NCBI GenBank assembly: GCA_030041385.1
Contig: JASHNY010000038.1
Span: 1-43,252 of the forward strand
Reading direction: 5' to 3'
Length of the DNA: 43,252 nucleotides
From: Alphaproteobacteria bacterium
GTDB lineage: Bacteria > Pseudomonadota > Alphaproteobacteria > ATCC43930 > CGMCC-115725
The position numbers and the translations under genes are program-made. Positions 1 to 7,319 of the stretch are shown piece after piece. How positions within the stretch are numbered: position 1 is the first letter of the stretch; every line of letters starts with the position of its first letter. The notes below the pieces were generated by a model. The model was not told the DNA's origin. It did not search any database and was given only the letters and a program-made list of their open reading frames with translations.

Positions 1-604
1 TTGGGCGCAAACGACCGTCCCGGTGGAAGCGTCCGTACCATTCTGTTTGCCGAGCGACCATCCGGGCTGGCCAGAGCGGCACGAGATTGCCGTGGGTGCA
101 AGCGCCGCGCCGCGTTCCCGGCGCGATGTGGCACGGAGACGACCCCATGCGACCCTTGCAGCGGCGCTTTGCCGGCTACTCGGCGCGGTGCACGCGGCTG
201 CCGCTCGAGTACTTACTGAAAGACGTGGGGGGCGACGCGTGATCTGCTCGCATACGTCGCACGCCTCGCTTTATTGTTTTGACCGCGGCTCGCGCCCGTT
301 GGTTGGCAAACAGATTTCCACGCGGCGCGGCTGACCGTCTGCAACGCTCGGCATCTCCGAACGTTTCACGTTTTTCCCTTTCATAACAATGTACAACGCT
401 GCAACGCTCCAAATCGGCCCCGATGTTCGAGCGCACATGCGAGCGCGCGCCCATAAATGGGATCACCCGGTTACACCGTTGCAGACAACTTATCTCTATG
501 AAGCGGTAGCGAACAACCTAATACGCCTCAACACAGAAATCAGAAATTATCCATGTGTTCTCTGGTGTCGATGAGACATCATGGTACAGCCTGGGACAGG
601 AAAT
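1..604. other. Gene-poor, AT-richer region next to selC
   Basis: No gene is recognised here. One frame on the plus strand is open from the window edge to about 334, but its translation is Arg/Ala/Cys-rich and resembles no family I know. It could be the tail of a gene that starts outside the window or plain noncoding DNA. Base composition drops from about 240 onward: 361-420 has 28 G/C of 60 and 481-540 has 26 of 60, well below the rest of the window. An 11-bp direct repeat (CTGCAACGCTC) occurs at 339-349 and 399-409. The region abuts the 3' end of the tRNA-Sec gene, a common kind of integration target, but no integrase or duplicated tRNA end is visible. Confidence 0.5.
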
Positions 605-699
605 TGGCGGAAGAGGCAGGAGTCGAACCTACCGGAGACGCCGAGGCGCCTCCCAACGGGTTTGAAGCCCGCGCGCCCCACCGGGAGCGGTACTCTTCC
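605..699 (-). tRNA. selC: tRNA-Sec (anticodon TCA), selC
   Basis: Read on the minus strand, the 95-nt sequence folds as a selenocysteine tRNA. It has a GGAAGAG/CTCTTCC acceptor, a six-pair D stem, anticodon loop CTTCAAA with TCA, a long variable arm of about eight pairs (GGAGGCGC/GCGTCTCC), a TTCGACT T-loop, discriminator G and an encoded CCA. It matches the E. coli selC layout closely. It delivers selenocysteine at recoded UGA codons with SelA, SelB and SelD, none of which lie in this window. One oddity: position 8 (T) faces C, so the acceptor plus T branch counts as 7+5 pairs, not the usual bacterial 8+5. Identification is very secure. Confidence 0.97.
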
Positions 700-706
700 A
701 CCGGGC

Positions 707-735
707 AGGATCGCCGGGGTTCCGGATACGGTCAA
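707..735 (-). promoter_or_regulatory. Candidate sigma-70 promoter of selC
   Basis: On the minus strand a -35-like TTGACC (730-735) is followed after 17 nt by GATCCT (707-712) as a weak -10. The tRNA-Sec 5' end lies seven bases further on. The spacing suits a stable-RNA gene, but the -10 match is poor, so this is tentative. Confidence 0.4.
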
Positions 736-794
736 CCCACTGTGCGGCGGCGGCCGGCGCGGCCCCGCCCGGCGCAGCGGCGATCGCCGCCGGC

Positions 795-1952
795 TCAGGC
801 CAGCGCCGCGTAGACCGCCTGCTCGAACCCGTCGAGCAGCCGCAGCGCCGCCGGATCGGCAAACGGGATTAATTGCATCAGGATGACGCCGGCGATATTC
901 CGCGCCGGGTCGATCCAGAAATAGGTGTTGCCGAGCCCGGCCCAGGCCAGGCTGCCGGCGCTGCGCCCGCCCGCCACCGGCTCGGGCGAGATCATGAAGC
1001 CGAGCCCCCATTTCTTGACCATGCCCGGAAAGAATTCGGCGTCGTTGGAATAGGCCGGAACGGCGGTCTTGAGCAGGCGGACATCGAGTTCCCCCATCGC
1101 GTTGCGCGTCATCATCGCCGCCGTCTCTGGCTTCAGGATCGGGCGGCCCTGGTTGAGAAAGACGCGGGCGAAGGCGAGATAGTCCGCCGCGGTGCCGTAG
1201 AGCCCGCCGCCACCCATCTCGAACTCGGGCTCCTGCGGGATCTCGAACTCGATCGGCGCCAGCGTGCCATCTTCGCCGCGCGCATGCATGCCGGCGAGGC
1301 GGGTGCGGCGCTCCGGCGTGAGCCGGAACGCGGTATCCGTCATACCGATCGGCCCGAACAGATGTTCGGCAAAATATTCGCCGAGCCGGCGGCCGCTGAC
1401 CCGCTCGACCGCCTTGCCGACCCAATCGATGTTGATGCCGTAATCCCACCGGCTGCCCGGCTCGAACATCAGCGGCAGTTCCAGTGCCGCGTTGCGGCAG
1501 CTAATGATGCCCGGGATGTCCCGCTTCTCCATGTAGCGGACCATCTCCGGGTTCCAGATGTCGTAGACGAAGCCGGCGGTATGCGTCAGCAGATGGCGCA
1601 ACGTGATCGGCTGCCGGGCCGGACGAAGCATCGGCTCGCCGGCGCTATCGAAGCCCTCCAGCACCTGCGGCGCCGCAAGTTCCGGCAGGATGTCGGCGAT
1701 CGGCCGGTCGAGCGCCAGCCGGCCTTGTTCGACGAGCTGCATCGCCGCGGTCGAGGTGATCGCCTTGGTCATCGAGGCGATCCAGAACACCGTATCGGCG
1801 GTCATCGCCACGCCTTCCGGCAGGGCACGCCGGCCGAACGCGCCCGCGTAGATCGCGCCGTCGCGGTTTGTCGCCATCGCCACAACGCCCGGCACGTCGC
1901 CGCGCTCCGTTGCCGATTTGAGCACCCGATCGATATCCGCTGTCGCCGGCAT
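795..1952 (-). CDS. Serine hydrolase, beta-lactamase fold (class C-like esterase)
   Basis: This 385-residue protein belongs to the beta-lactamase/transpeptidase-like superfamily (family VIII esterases, EstB-like). The catalytic SMTK tetrad (S60-K63) supplies the acylating serine and general base. YGIN at 171-174 fits the second (YxN) motif, and a GGGG-L-Y-G-T stretch plus a WAGLGNTYFWIDP segment near the C-terminus fits the third region. No signal peptide is evident, so a cytoplasmic esterase is more likely than a true beta-lactamase. The ATG has a good ribosome site (GGGAGGAG) upstream. It lies downstream of a paralogous esterase on the same strand, separated by about 120 bp. The substrate is unknown. 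Confidence 0.9.
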   Translation of the reverse strand: MPATADIDRVLKSATERGDVPGVVAMATNRDGAIYAGAFGRRALPEGVAMTADTVFWIASMTKAITSTAAMQLVEQGRLALDRPIADILPELAAPQVLEGFDSAGEPMLRPARQPITLRHLLTHTAGFVYDIWNPEMVRYMEKRDIPGIISCRNAALELPLMFEPGSRWDYGINIDWVGKAVERVSGRRLGEYFAEHLFGPIGMTDTAFRLTPERRTRLAGMHARGEDGTLAPIEFEIPQEPEFEMGGGGLYGTAADYLAFARVFLNQGRPILKPETAAMMTRNAMGELDVRLLKTAVPAYSNDAEFFPGMVKKWGLGFMISPEPVAGGRSAGSLAWAGLGNTYFWIDPARNIAGVILMQLIPFADPAALRLLDGFEQAVYAALA

Positions 1953-2074
1953 GGCGCTCCTCCCTGGTTGTCGGCTCGCGGCCGAATTTCACCCACCCAT
2001 GCGCGCGGCCACGATGTGGGCTTTGGGTCGAAGCGACGTGGCCGGCGTAACGAACCGCGTCTCGAAGGCCGTGA

Positions 2075-3328
2075 TCAGGCGAACGACTCGGTCATCGCCG
2101 AATAGACCAGCGTGCGCAGATCCCGGCGCAAGGTCAGGCGCGCCTCGCTGCCGATGACCTGGGTCATGAACACGACCGTCAATTCTTCCTTGGGGTCGAT
2201 CCAGAAGGCGGTGGCGGCGGCGCCGCCCCAGAAATATTCGCCGACCGTGCCGGGCAGGCGGGTCTTGGCGACATCGACATTGACGCCGCAGCCGAGCGAG
2301 AAGCCGACGCCGGCATACCCGCTTTCGCTGAACATGCCGGGCAGCGCCATGTCGGCCACCTCCCTTCCGTCGGGCAGGTAGTTGAGGCTGAACAAGGCAA
2401 CCGTCTTGGGGCTGAGGATTTTCACGCCGTCGAGCGTGCCGCCGTTCAGCATCATGCGGCAGAAGCGCAGATAGTCGTGCGCCGTCGACACCAGCCCGCC
2501 GCCGCCCGATTCAAGCTCCGGCGGCTTGGCGTAGGTGCTTTCGCGGGCGTCATCCTGGAGCTTCAGCCCCCGCCCTCCGGCCTCCGGCTGATAGCAGCAG
2601 GCGAACCGATCGGTCTTGTCCTCCGGCACGGAGAATGCGGTGTCGCGCAAGCCGAGCGGCTCGAACAGCCGGGTGCGCAGGAACTCGCCGAAGCGCATGC
2701 CCGACAGCTTTTCGACGAGGTAGCCGAGCACGTCGATCGACACCGAATAATTCCACGCCGTTCCCGGCGAGAATTCGAGCGGGATTTGCGCCAGCTTGTC
2801 GACCATGCCCTGCAATCCCCCGGCGGCCTGGCGGTCGGTCACCTCGGCCCGGCGATAGGCGGCATCGACCGCGCTGCGCATCATGAAGCCATAGGTGAGG
2901 CCCGAGGTGTGGGTCGCCAGGTCGATGATTTTCATCGGCCGCATCACCGGGGTCGTCAGATAGCCGGGCGTCGCGTCGGCCAACAGCGACGGCATGCCGC
3001 TGGCATAAACGCCGAGCTTCGCCCAGGCCGGAATGTGGCTGTGAACGGCGTCGTCGAGGCCGACGAGCCCCTCTTCGACCAGCATCATCAACGCGACCGC
3101 CGTGATCGGCTTGCTCATCGAGTAGATGCGGAAGATCGCGTCTTCGCGCATCGGCTTGCCGCGCTCGATGTCGATGTGGCCGCACATGGCGGTATGGACC
3201 AGGTGGCCCTTGCGATAGATATAGGTCAGCATCCCGGGCAGATAGCCGCCCTCGACATAGCGGCGCTTCATCACCTCGTCGAGCCGCGCCAGGCGCGCCG
3301 ACGACAGGCCTACTGTTTCGGGCTTCAT
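2075..3328 (-). CDS. Serine hydrolase, beta-lactamase fold, second copy
   Basis: A 417-residue member of the same esterase superfamily as its downstream neighbour. The SMSK tetrad is at S70-K73, NYSVS provides the second motif, GGGGLVSTA follows, and a WGGAAATAFWIDP block near the C-terminus is typical of these enzymes. The start at MKPETVGLSS is chosen because AGGAGG sits just upstream and family similarity begins there; the frame is open further upstream but that stretch has no family character. No secretion signal is seen. It is divergent from the Cys-hydrolase operon that begins at 3592. Function is hydrolysis of an ester or amide of unknown identity. Confidence 0.9.
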   Translation of the reverse strand: MKPETVGLSSARLARLDEVMKRRYVEGGYLPGMLTYIYRKGHLVHTAMCGHIDIERGKPMREDAIFRIYSMSKPITAVALMMLVEEGLVGLDDAVHSHIPAWAKLGVYASGMPSLLADATPGYLTTPVMRPMKIIDLATHTSGLTYGFMMRSAVDAAYRRAEVTDRQAAGGLQGMVDKLAQIPLEFSPGTAWNYSVSIDVLGYLVEKLSGMRFGEFLRTRLFEPLGLRDTAFSVPEDKTDRFACCYQPEAGGRGLKLQDDARESTYAKPPELESGGGGLVSTAHDYLRFCRMMLNGGTLDGVKILSPKTVALFSLNYLPDGREVADMALPGMFSESGYAGVGFSLGCGVNVDVAKTRLPGTVGEYFWGGAAATAFWIDPKEELTVVFMTQVIGSEARLTLRRDLRTLVYSAMTESFA

Positions 3329-3591
3329 CAGCGTCCTCCTCGAGGCAGGCTGCCGTTGCCAGCATAGGGTGCCCGGCCGCCGATGGCGAGCGCGCCGGGC
3401 GGCATCTGCTGCGCTCTTGCGCGGCAAAACATTGCCGGCGAATAAGCCGGCCGAAAAGCTTGAAGCGGAGGGTGCGTCCGCGCGATAGAATCCGCCCCGG
3501 GGAACGTCGGCGCCGCGCGGAACCCCCGGCGGCGCGTGCGGCGGATCGAGATGCGCGCCTCGCGCCACGACACCGGAGAAGGAGGAAACCC

Positions 3592-4371
3592 ATGCCGTTC
3601 TACGAAAAAGGCGACGTTCGCATTCATTACGAAGAGGCCGGCTCGGGCTTTCCGCTCCTGGTCATTCCCGGCGGCGGGCTGAACTCGACGGTCGCGGGCC
3701 TGGCCAACCACCCGTTCAACCCGTTCGATGAGTTTAAGCGCGAATACCGCGTTATCGGCGCCGATTTGCGCAACGCCAATGGCGGACAATCCTCAGGGCC
3801 GCTCGCGATCGACCGGCCGTGGGATGCCTATACCGACGACCATCTCGGGCTGATGGACCATCTGGGCATCCGGGAATTCATGGTGCTGGGCTTCTGCATC
3901 GGCGGCCCGTTCATCTGGAACCTGCTGCGGCGCGCGCCCGGGCGCATCGTCGCCGCCGTGCTGGCGCAGCCGAGCGGGTTCCGCCCGGAGATTCCCGACC
4001 TCTTCTACCAGAACAACATCAAAGGCTGGGGCCCGGCGCTGTGCGAGCGGCGGCCCGACATCACGATGGAGATGGTCGGCGCCTTTCTCAGCAAGATGTA
4101 TCGCGCCAACCCCGATTTCGTCTTTACGGTGACGCGCGATTTCGTCCGCGCCTGCCAGACGCCGATCCTCGTCCTGCCCGACGACGTCCCGGCTCACCCC
4201 TATGCCGTGGCGATGGAAAGCGTGCATCTGGCGCCGAACGCGCAGGTGAGCCTCTATCCGTGGAAGGCCTCCGCGGAGCAGATCCCGCTGGCGGTGCGCC
4301 ACATCCGCACCTTCCTCAAGGCCAACCAACCCGCCGTCGCGGTGCATCAGGCCGCGGCTGCCGCCCAATAG
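3592..4371 (+). CDS. Alpha/beta hydrolase with Cys nucleophile elbow (paralogue 1)
   Basis: This is a 259-residue single-domain alpha/beta hydrolase. The oxyanion-side PGGG motif lies at 26-29 and the nucleophile elbow GFCIGG places Cys102 where most relatives have Ser. Dienelactone hydrolases use a similar GYCxGG elbow. The acid candidates are D197/D198 in LPDDVPAHPY. The loop that normally carries the catalytic His reads YPWKA, with no His; H202 in the AHPY segment is a possible substitute. The ATG follows a strong GGAGGA ribosome site. It heads a three-gene operon with a beta-propeller gene and a close paralogue. Fold is certain, catalytic chemistry and substrate are not. Confidence 0.88.
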   Translation: MPFYEKGDVRIHYEEAGSGFPLLVIPGGGLNSTVAGLANHPFNPFDEFKREYRVIGADLRNANGGQSSGPLAIDRPWDAYTDDHLGLMDHLGIREFMVLGFCIGGPFIWNLLRRAPGRIVAAVLAQPSGFRPEIPDLFYQNNIKGWGPALCERRPDITMEMVGAFLSKMYRANPDFVFTVTRDFVRACQTPILVLPDDVPAHPYAVAMESVHLAPNAQVSLYPWKASAEQIPLAVRHIRTFLKANQPAVAVHQAAAAAQ

Positions 4372-4408
4372 TGGGTTTCGCGCTCATTTTCCGAGGAGGA
4401 AAACGGCG

Positions 4409-5281
4409 ATGGCACAGATTGGCACGGGCAAATACACCTATGAACTGATCCCCGACTTCTTCAAACTGCCCGGCGGAGAACCGTTCGGGCTGATCAGCAG
4501 GGTCGCGGCCGACGCGCAGGACCGCATCTACGTGTTCCAGCGCAAGGACCCGCCGGTCGTGGTGTTCGATCGCGACGGCACCTATCTCGGCGCCTGGGGC
4601 AGCGGCGAGATCACCGACCCGCACGGGCTGAAGATCGTCGGCGACACGGTCTACACCACCGACCGCTCGGACTCGGTGGCGAAATCGTTCTCGCTCGACG
4701 GCAAGGTCAAACTGTCGCTGGGCACCCGCGGCCAGCATTCCGACACCGGCCGCGTCGAGAACTGGCTGGTCGAACGCGCGGCAGGGCCATTCAACCATCC
4801 GACCGAGATGATGGCCCACCCCAACGGCGACATCTATGTGACCGACGGGTACCGCAATGCCCGCGTGCACCGCTTCACCGGCGACGGAAGACTGGTCAAA
4901 TCGTGGGGCACGCCGGGCAAGGGCGAAGGCCAGTTCCACCTGCCGCACAGCATCGCCTTCGACCCCGACGGCAGGCTCTATGTCGCCGACCGGTCGAACA
5001 AGCGCATCCAGATCTTCTCGCCCGAGGGCGACTTCCTCGGCCAATGGACCGGGATGGGCGGGCCGAACGACATCACCCGCGGCCGGGACGGCAATTTCTA
5101 CATTGCCGAGCAGGAAGATGCCGGCAACCCCGCCTATGTCTGCATTCGCGACGGCGAGGGAACGGTGCTCGCCCGCATGGCGAGCCGCCATGTCCACGGT
5201 GTCGGCGTCGACTCGCGCGGCGACATCTACGCGGGATTGACCCAGGACCGCGGTGTGGACAAGTTCGTGCGGAAGGGTTGA
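4409..5281 (+). CDS. NHL-repeat six-bladed beta-propeller, PAL-like
   Basis: A 290-residue protein built of NHL-type repeats. The middle blades contain HPNGDIYVTDGYRNARVH and FDPDGRLYVADRSNKRIQIF, resembling the peptidyl-alpha-hydroxyglycine alpha-amidating lyase (PAL) domain and bacterial SMP-30/gluconolaconase-like propellers. No signal peptide or membrane segment is visible, so it is probably cytoplasmic. The ATG has GAGGAGGAAAA upstream. It lies between two paralogous Cys-type alpha/beta hydrolases with gaps of 37 and 58 bp, so the three are very likely co-transcribed and act on related substrates. Whether it is a lyase, a lactonase or a binding scaffold cannot be told from sequence. Confidence 0.85.
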   Translation: MAQIGTGKYTYELIPDFFKLPGGEPFGLISRVAADAQDRIYVFQRKDPPVVVFDRDGTYLGAWGSGEITDPHGLKIVGDTVYTTDRSDSVAKSFSLDGKVKLSLGTRGQHSDTGRVENWLVERAAGPFNHPTEMMAHPNGDIYVTDGYRNARVHRFTGDGRLVKSWGTPGKGEGQFHLPHSIAFDPDGRLYVADRSNKRIQIFSPEGDFLGQWTGMGGPNDITRGRDGNFYIAEQEDAGNPAYVCIRDGEGTVLARMASRHVHGVGVDSRGDIYAGLTQDRGVDKFVRKG

Positions 5282-5339
5282 GCCAGAGCGGATAGACGCA
5301 TACGGACCCCGGACATCCACCAGGCAAGGAGGAACAGCC

Positions 5340-6101
5340 ATGCCGTTCTACGAAAAAGGCAACGTTCGCATCCGCTACGAGGAGACCGGGTCCGGTTTCC
5401 CGCTGCTGGTCACCCCCGGCGGAGGCTTGAACTCCCAGGTCACCAACTGGCCGACCGCGGTGTTCAACGCGCCCGAGGAGTTCAAGAACGACTTCCGCTG
5501 CATCACGATGGACCAGCGCAATGCCAATGGCGGCGAGTCGACGGGCCCGATCCCGACCGGCGATCCGTGGGACGCCTTTGCCGACGACCAGCTGGGGCTG
5601 ATGGACCATCTTGGCATCGATAAGTTCTTCTACATGGGCTACTGCATCGGCGGCTGTTTTGCCGGCAAGCTGATGCAGCGGGCTCCCGGGCGCGTCGTCG
5701 CCGCCGTGTTCTGCCAGAGCGTCGGACACCGGCCGGAAGACCCGGATGTGATGTACCGGCACGGCCATGAAAACTGGGTCCCCGAGTTCCGTGCCCGGCG
5801 GCCCGACGTGACGATGGAAACGATCGAGAAATATTTTCACAATCTCTACCGCGTGAACCCCGATTTCCTGTACAGCGTGTCGCGCGACTTCATCCGCAAC
5901 TGCCGCACCCCGATGCTGGTATTGCCCGACGACACGCCCGCGCACCCCTACCAGACCTCGGTCGACGTCGCCTCGCTGGCGCCGAATGCCGAGGTGACGG
6001 TTTTCCCGTGGCGGGAGCCGCCCGAGTTGAAGGCGCGGACAATCAACCGGGTGCGCAACTTCCTCAAGGCGCATGTGCCGATGCGGGCCGCCGCACAGTA
6101 A
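5340..6101 (+). CDS. Alpha/beta hydrolase with Cys nucleophile elbow (paralogue 2)
   Basis: A 253-residue paralogue of the protein at 3592; the N-termini are nearly identical (MPFYEKG, then VRI, YEE and GSGFPLLV) and alignment runs without large gaps. The elbow is GYCIGG with Cys102, exactly the dienelactone hydrolase form. LPDDTPAHPY carries the acid candidates D197/D198 and H202, and the usual His loop reads FPWRE, again without His. That both copies share these changes argues they are functional traits, not damage. The ATG is preceded by AAGGAGGAA. It is the last gene of the operon; a stable hairpin follows 25 bp after the stop. Confidence 0.88.
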   Translation: MPFYEKGNVRIRYEETGSGFPLLVTPGGGLNSQVTNWPTAVFNAPEEFKNDFRCITMDQRNANGGESTGPIPTGDPWDAFADDQLGLMDHLGIDKFFYMGYCIGGCFAGKLMQRAPGRVVAAVFCQSVGHRPEDPDVMYRHGHENWVPEFRARRPDVTMETIEKYFHNLYRVNPDFLYSVSRDFIRNCRTPMLVLPDDTPAHPYQTSVDVASLAPNAEVTVFPWREPPELKARTINRVRNFLKAHVPMRAAAQ

Positions 6102-6126
6102 ACGGCGGCGTACACACGACAGGAAG

Positions 6127-6153
6127 CGGCGGCAGGCATCGGCTCTGCCGCCG
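6127..6153 (+). terminator. Hairpin after the hydrolase operon, candidate terminator
   Basis: A perfect 9-bp inverted repeat (CGGCGGCAG / CTGCCGCCG) with a 9-nt loop starts 25 bp after the stop of the preceding gene. No T-run follows, so it would be a weak factor-independent terminator, or an mRNA 3' stabiliser. Confidence 0.45.
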
Positions 6154-6158
6154 TGCTC

Positions 6159-6276
6159 CCTGCGCTGGCAGGAAAACGCGCAGGAGTAATAATAAATTTA
6201 CCGAGCCCGCACGGGCTTGAATAAAAACCCGCAAAAAATCGCAGCGAAAAACAATCCACAAGGCAAGTTTTTCGCT
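6159..6276 (+). other. Run of inverted repeats in AT-rich intergenic DNA
   Basis: Three further hairpins follow the candidate terminator. CCTGCGC/GCGCAGG (6159-6165 with 6178-6184) competes with a nested CCTGC/GCAGG. AGCCC/GGGCT lies at 6204-6217. A perfect 10-bp repeat AGCGAAAAAC/GTTTTTCGCT spans 6243-6252 and 6267-6276. The linkers are A/T-rich, unusual for this genome. No open frame with coding character is seen. It could be a structured leader or small RNA, or an operator region for the gene at 6318; nothing here matches an RNA family I recognise. Confidence 0.4.
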
Positions 6277-6317
6277 ATACCTGACCGCGGAACGATGATC
6301 ATTGAAACGTGTGGCGA

Positions 6318-6869
6318 ATGACTGGTCCCGAGCAGCCGAAGGTCCTCGTCATCGAGCATGATTGCGTCGACAGCAAGCGGATCGCGGCGATGCTGGAAGA
6401 GGCCGGGATTGCCGCCATCGCCGTGCCGGATTGGGCCGCCGCGCTGGCGGCGGCATCGCGCGGGCGATACGAGCTGGCGATCGCGGCGACATCACCGCCG
6501 GATGCACGCCGTCGGCCGGGGCTCGACCTGCTCTTGCTGAGCGAAGCCGGCATTGCCGAACCCGTTGCTGCGGCGCGCACGCCGTACCCGCGCGATCCGC
6601 GCCGCTTCCTCGGGCGGGTGCGCGAGCGCCTGCTGTGCGGGCGGCCCCGGCAGCCGGGCGACGAGGCGGCGGCGGAATTCGCGGTCGCCTCGGCCAAGCT
6701 GGCCTGCCTGCATCATCGCCGGCGCGCGGCGCATCATGCCGGTTCGCGACGGCTTGCCGAGGAATTGCGCCACGAAATCGCCGAAACCGCGCTCTGCCGC
6801 CGCGCCTTGCGGCGGGCGGCAGCGGAAGGCCTGTCCGCCAGCGCGGCTCGCAGCGTCGCGCGGCGCTGA
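6318..6869 (+). CDS. Degenerate receiver-domain protein (pseudo-response regulator)
   Basis: From the ATG at 6318 this encodes 183 residues; a GTG at 6309 in the same frame is an alternative start. The first 65 residues look like the N-terminal part of a CheY-type receiver. There is a beta strand KVLVIEHD with an acidic pocket remnant (E13, D15), an alpha helix DSKRIAAMLEEAG, and a YELAIAATSPP strand. The phospho-acceptor Asp expected in that strand is replaced by Ala (A57). The C-terminal 90 residues are Arg/Ala-rich, predicted helical, with no output domain I recognise. It ends 4 bp before the stop of a convergent small gene. It may be an unphosphorylated signalling protein; function unknown. 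Confidence 0.55.
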   Translation: MTGPEQPKVLVIEHDCVDSKRIAAMLEEAGIAAIAVPDWAAALAAASRGRYELAIAATSPPDARRRPGLDLLLLSEAGIAEPVAAARTPYPRDPRRFLGRVRERLLCGRPRQPGDEAAAEFAVASAKLACLHHRRRAAHHAGSRRLAEELRHEIAETALCRRALRRAAAEGLSASAARSVARR

Positions 6870-6873
6870 GCGT

Positions 6874-7107
6874 TCAGCCGCTGCCGCGAGCGCCCTCGGT
6901 GGGCTTTGCCGGCGGGCCTTTGCCGGCGCGCGCCAGCTTCAGCTCGATCATTGCCAGAACATTGGCGGCGCCGTGCCGCCGGCATAGCCTCGCCAGCCCG
7001 AGCGGATCGAGCGCTTCCGGCGAATAATTGATCGCCTCGCGCAATTTCTCGGGCAGTTGGTCGAAGACGGCCATCAATTCCCGCCGCAAGGCTGCTGCAT
7101 CGTCCAC
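6874..7107 (-). CDS. Small hypothetical protein (77 aa)
   Basis: The frame is open to an upstream ATG-like position, but a GTG at 7107 is preferred because AGGAGGG lies seven bases upstream of it. The resulting 77-residue product starts VDDAAALRREL and contains helical stretches such as LMAVFDQLPEKLREAINY and LARLCRRHGAANVLAMIELK, with a basic Gly/Pro-rich tail. There is no signal peptide or membrane segment. It is convergent with the pseudo-receiver gene. I do not recognise the family; the amphipathic periodicity and ribosome site make it likely to be real. Confidence 0.5.
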   Translation of the reverse strand: MDDAAALRRELMAVFDQLPEKLREAINYSPEALDPLGLARLCRRHGAANVLAMIELKLARAGKGPPAKPTEGARGSG

Positions 7108-7279
7108 GCGCCGCCCTCCTGTCCCGCCCGGCCGCGTCGCCACAGCATCGCCGCCGCCGCCCGCGGTGGCAAGGTGCGATGCCGGCGCGCCGAGGCCAGC
7201 GGTTTCGTGGCATCTGCCCTGCCGTTCACGCCGGGCCGCGACGGTTGCGCCCCTTGTGCCGCCGTTGGCAAGCCTCTAA

Positions 7280-7299
7280 AGATTTCGCGGACCGAATCT
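7280..7299 (+). promoter_or_regulatory. Imperfect inverted repeat upstream of the ABC operon
   Basis: AGATT (7280-7284) and AATCT (7295-7299) with inner CG pairs form an imperfect dyad 20 bp before the solute-binding protein start, just upstream of a GGGGGGAG ribosome site. It may be an operator. The remainder of the 7108-7319 gap shows no clear promoter or gene. Confidence 0.22.
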
Positions 7300-7319
7300 A
7301 AGCGGGGGGAGACACAACC

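Noticed and set aside
389-574. A 61-codon plus-strand frame upstream of selC
   Set aside because: No ribosome site, no family resemblance, and it lies in DNA with noncoding character.
873-2105. A 410-codon open frame on the plus strand opposite the first serine esterase
   Set aside because: It is antisense to a gene with clear catalytic motifs, is Arg/His/Asp-rich in the manner of GC-rich shadow frames and resembles no protein family.
2477-3367. A 296-codon plus-strand frame opposite the second esterase
   Set aside because: Shadow of the gene at 2075-3328; no motif and biased composition.
3592-6101. Cys elbow as proof of dienelactone hydrolase
   Set aside because: The elbow matches, but the N-terminal motif and C-terminal region differ and the canonical His is absent.
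6204-6217. Rho-independent terminator at AGCCC/GGGCT
   Set aside because: The stem is short and is followed by A-rich, not T-rich, sequence on the plus strand; kept only as part of the structured region.
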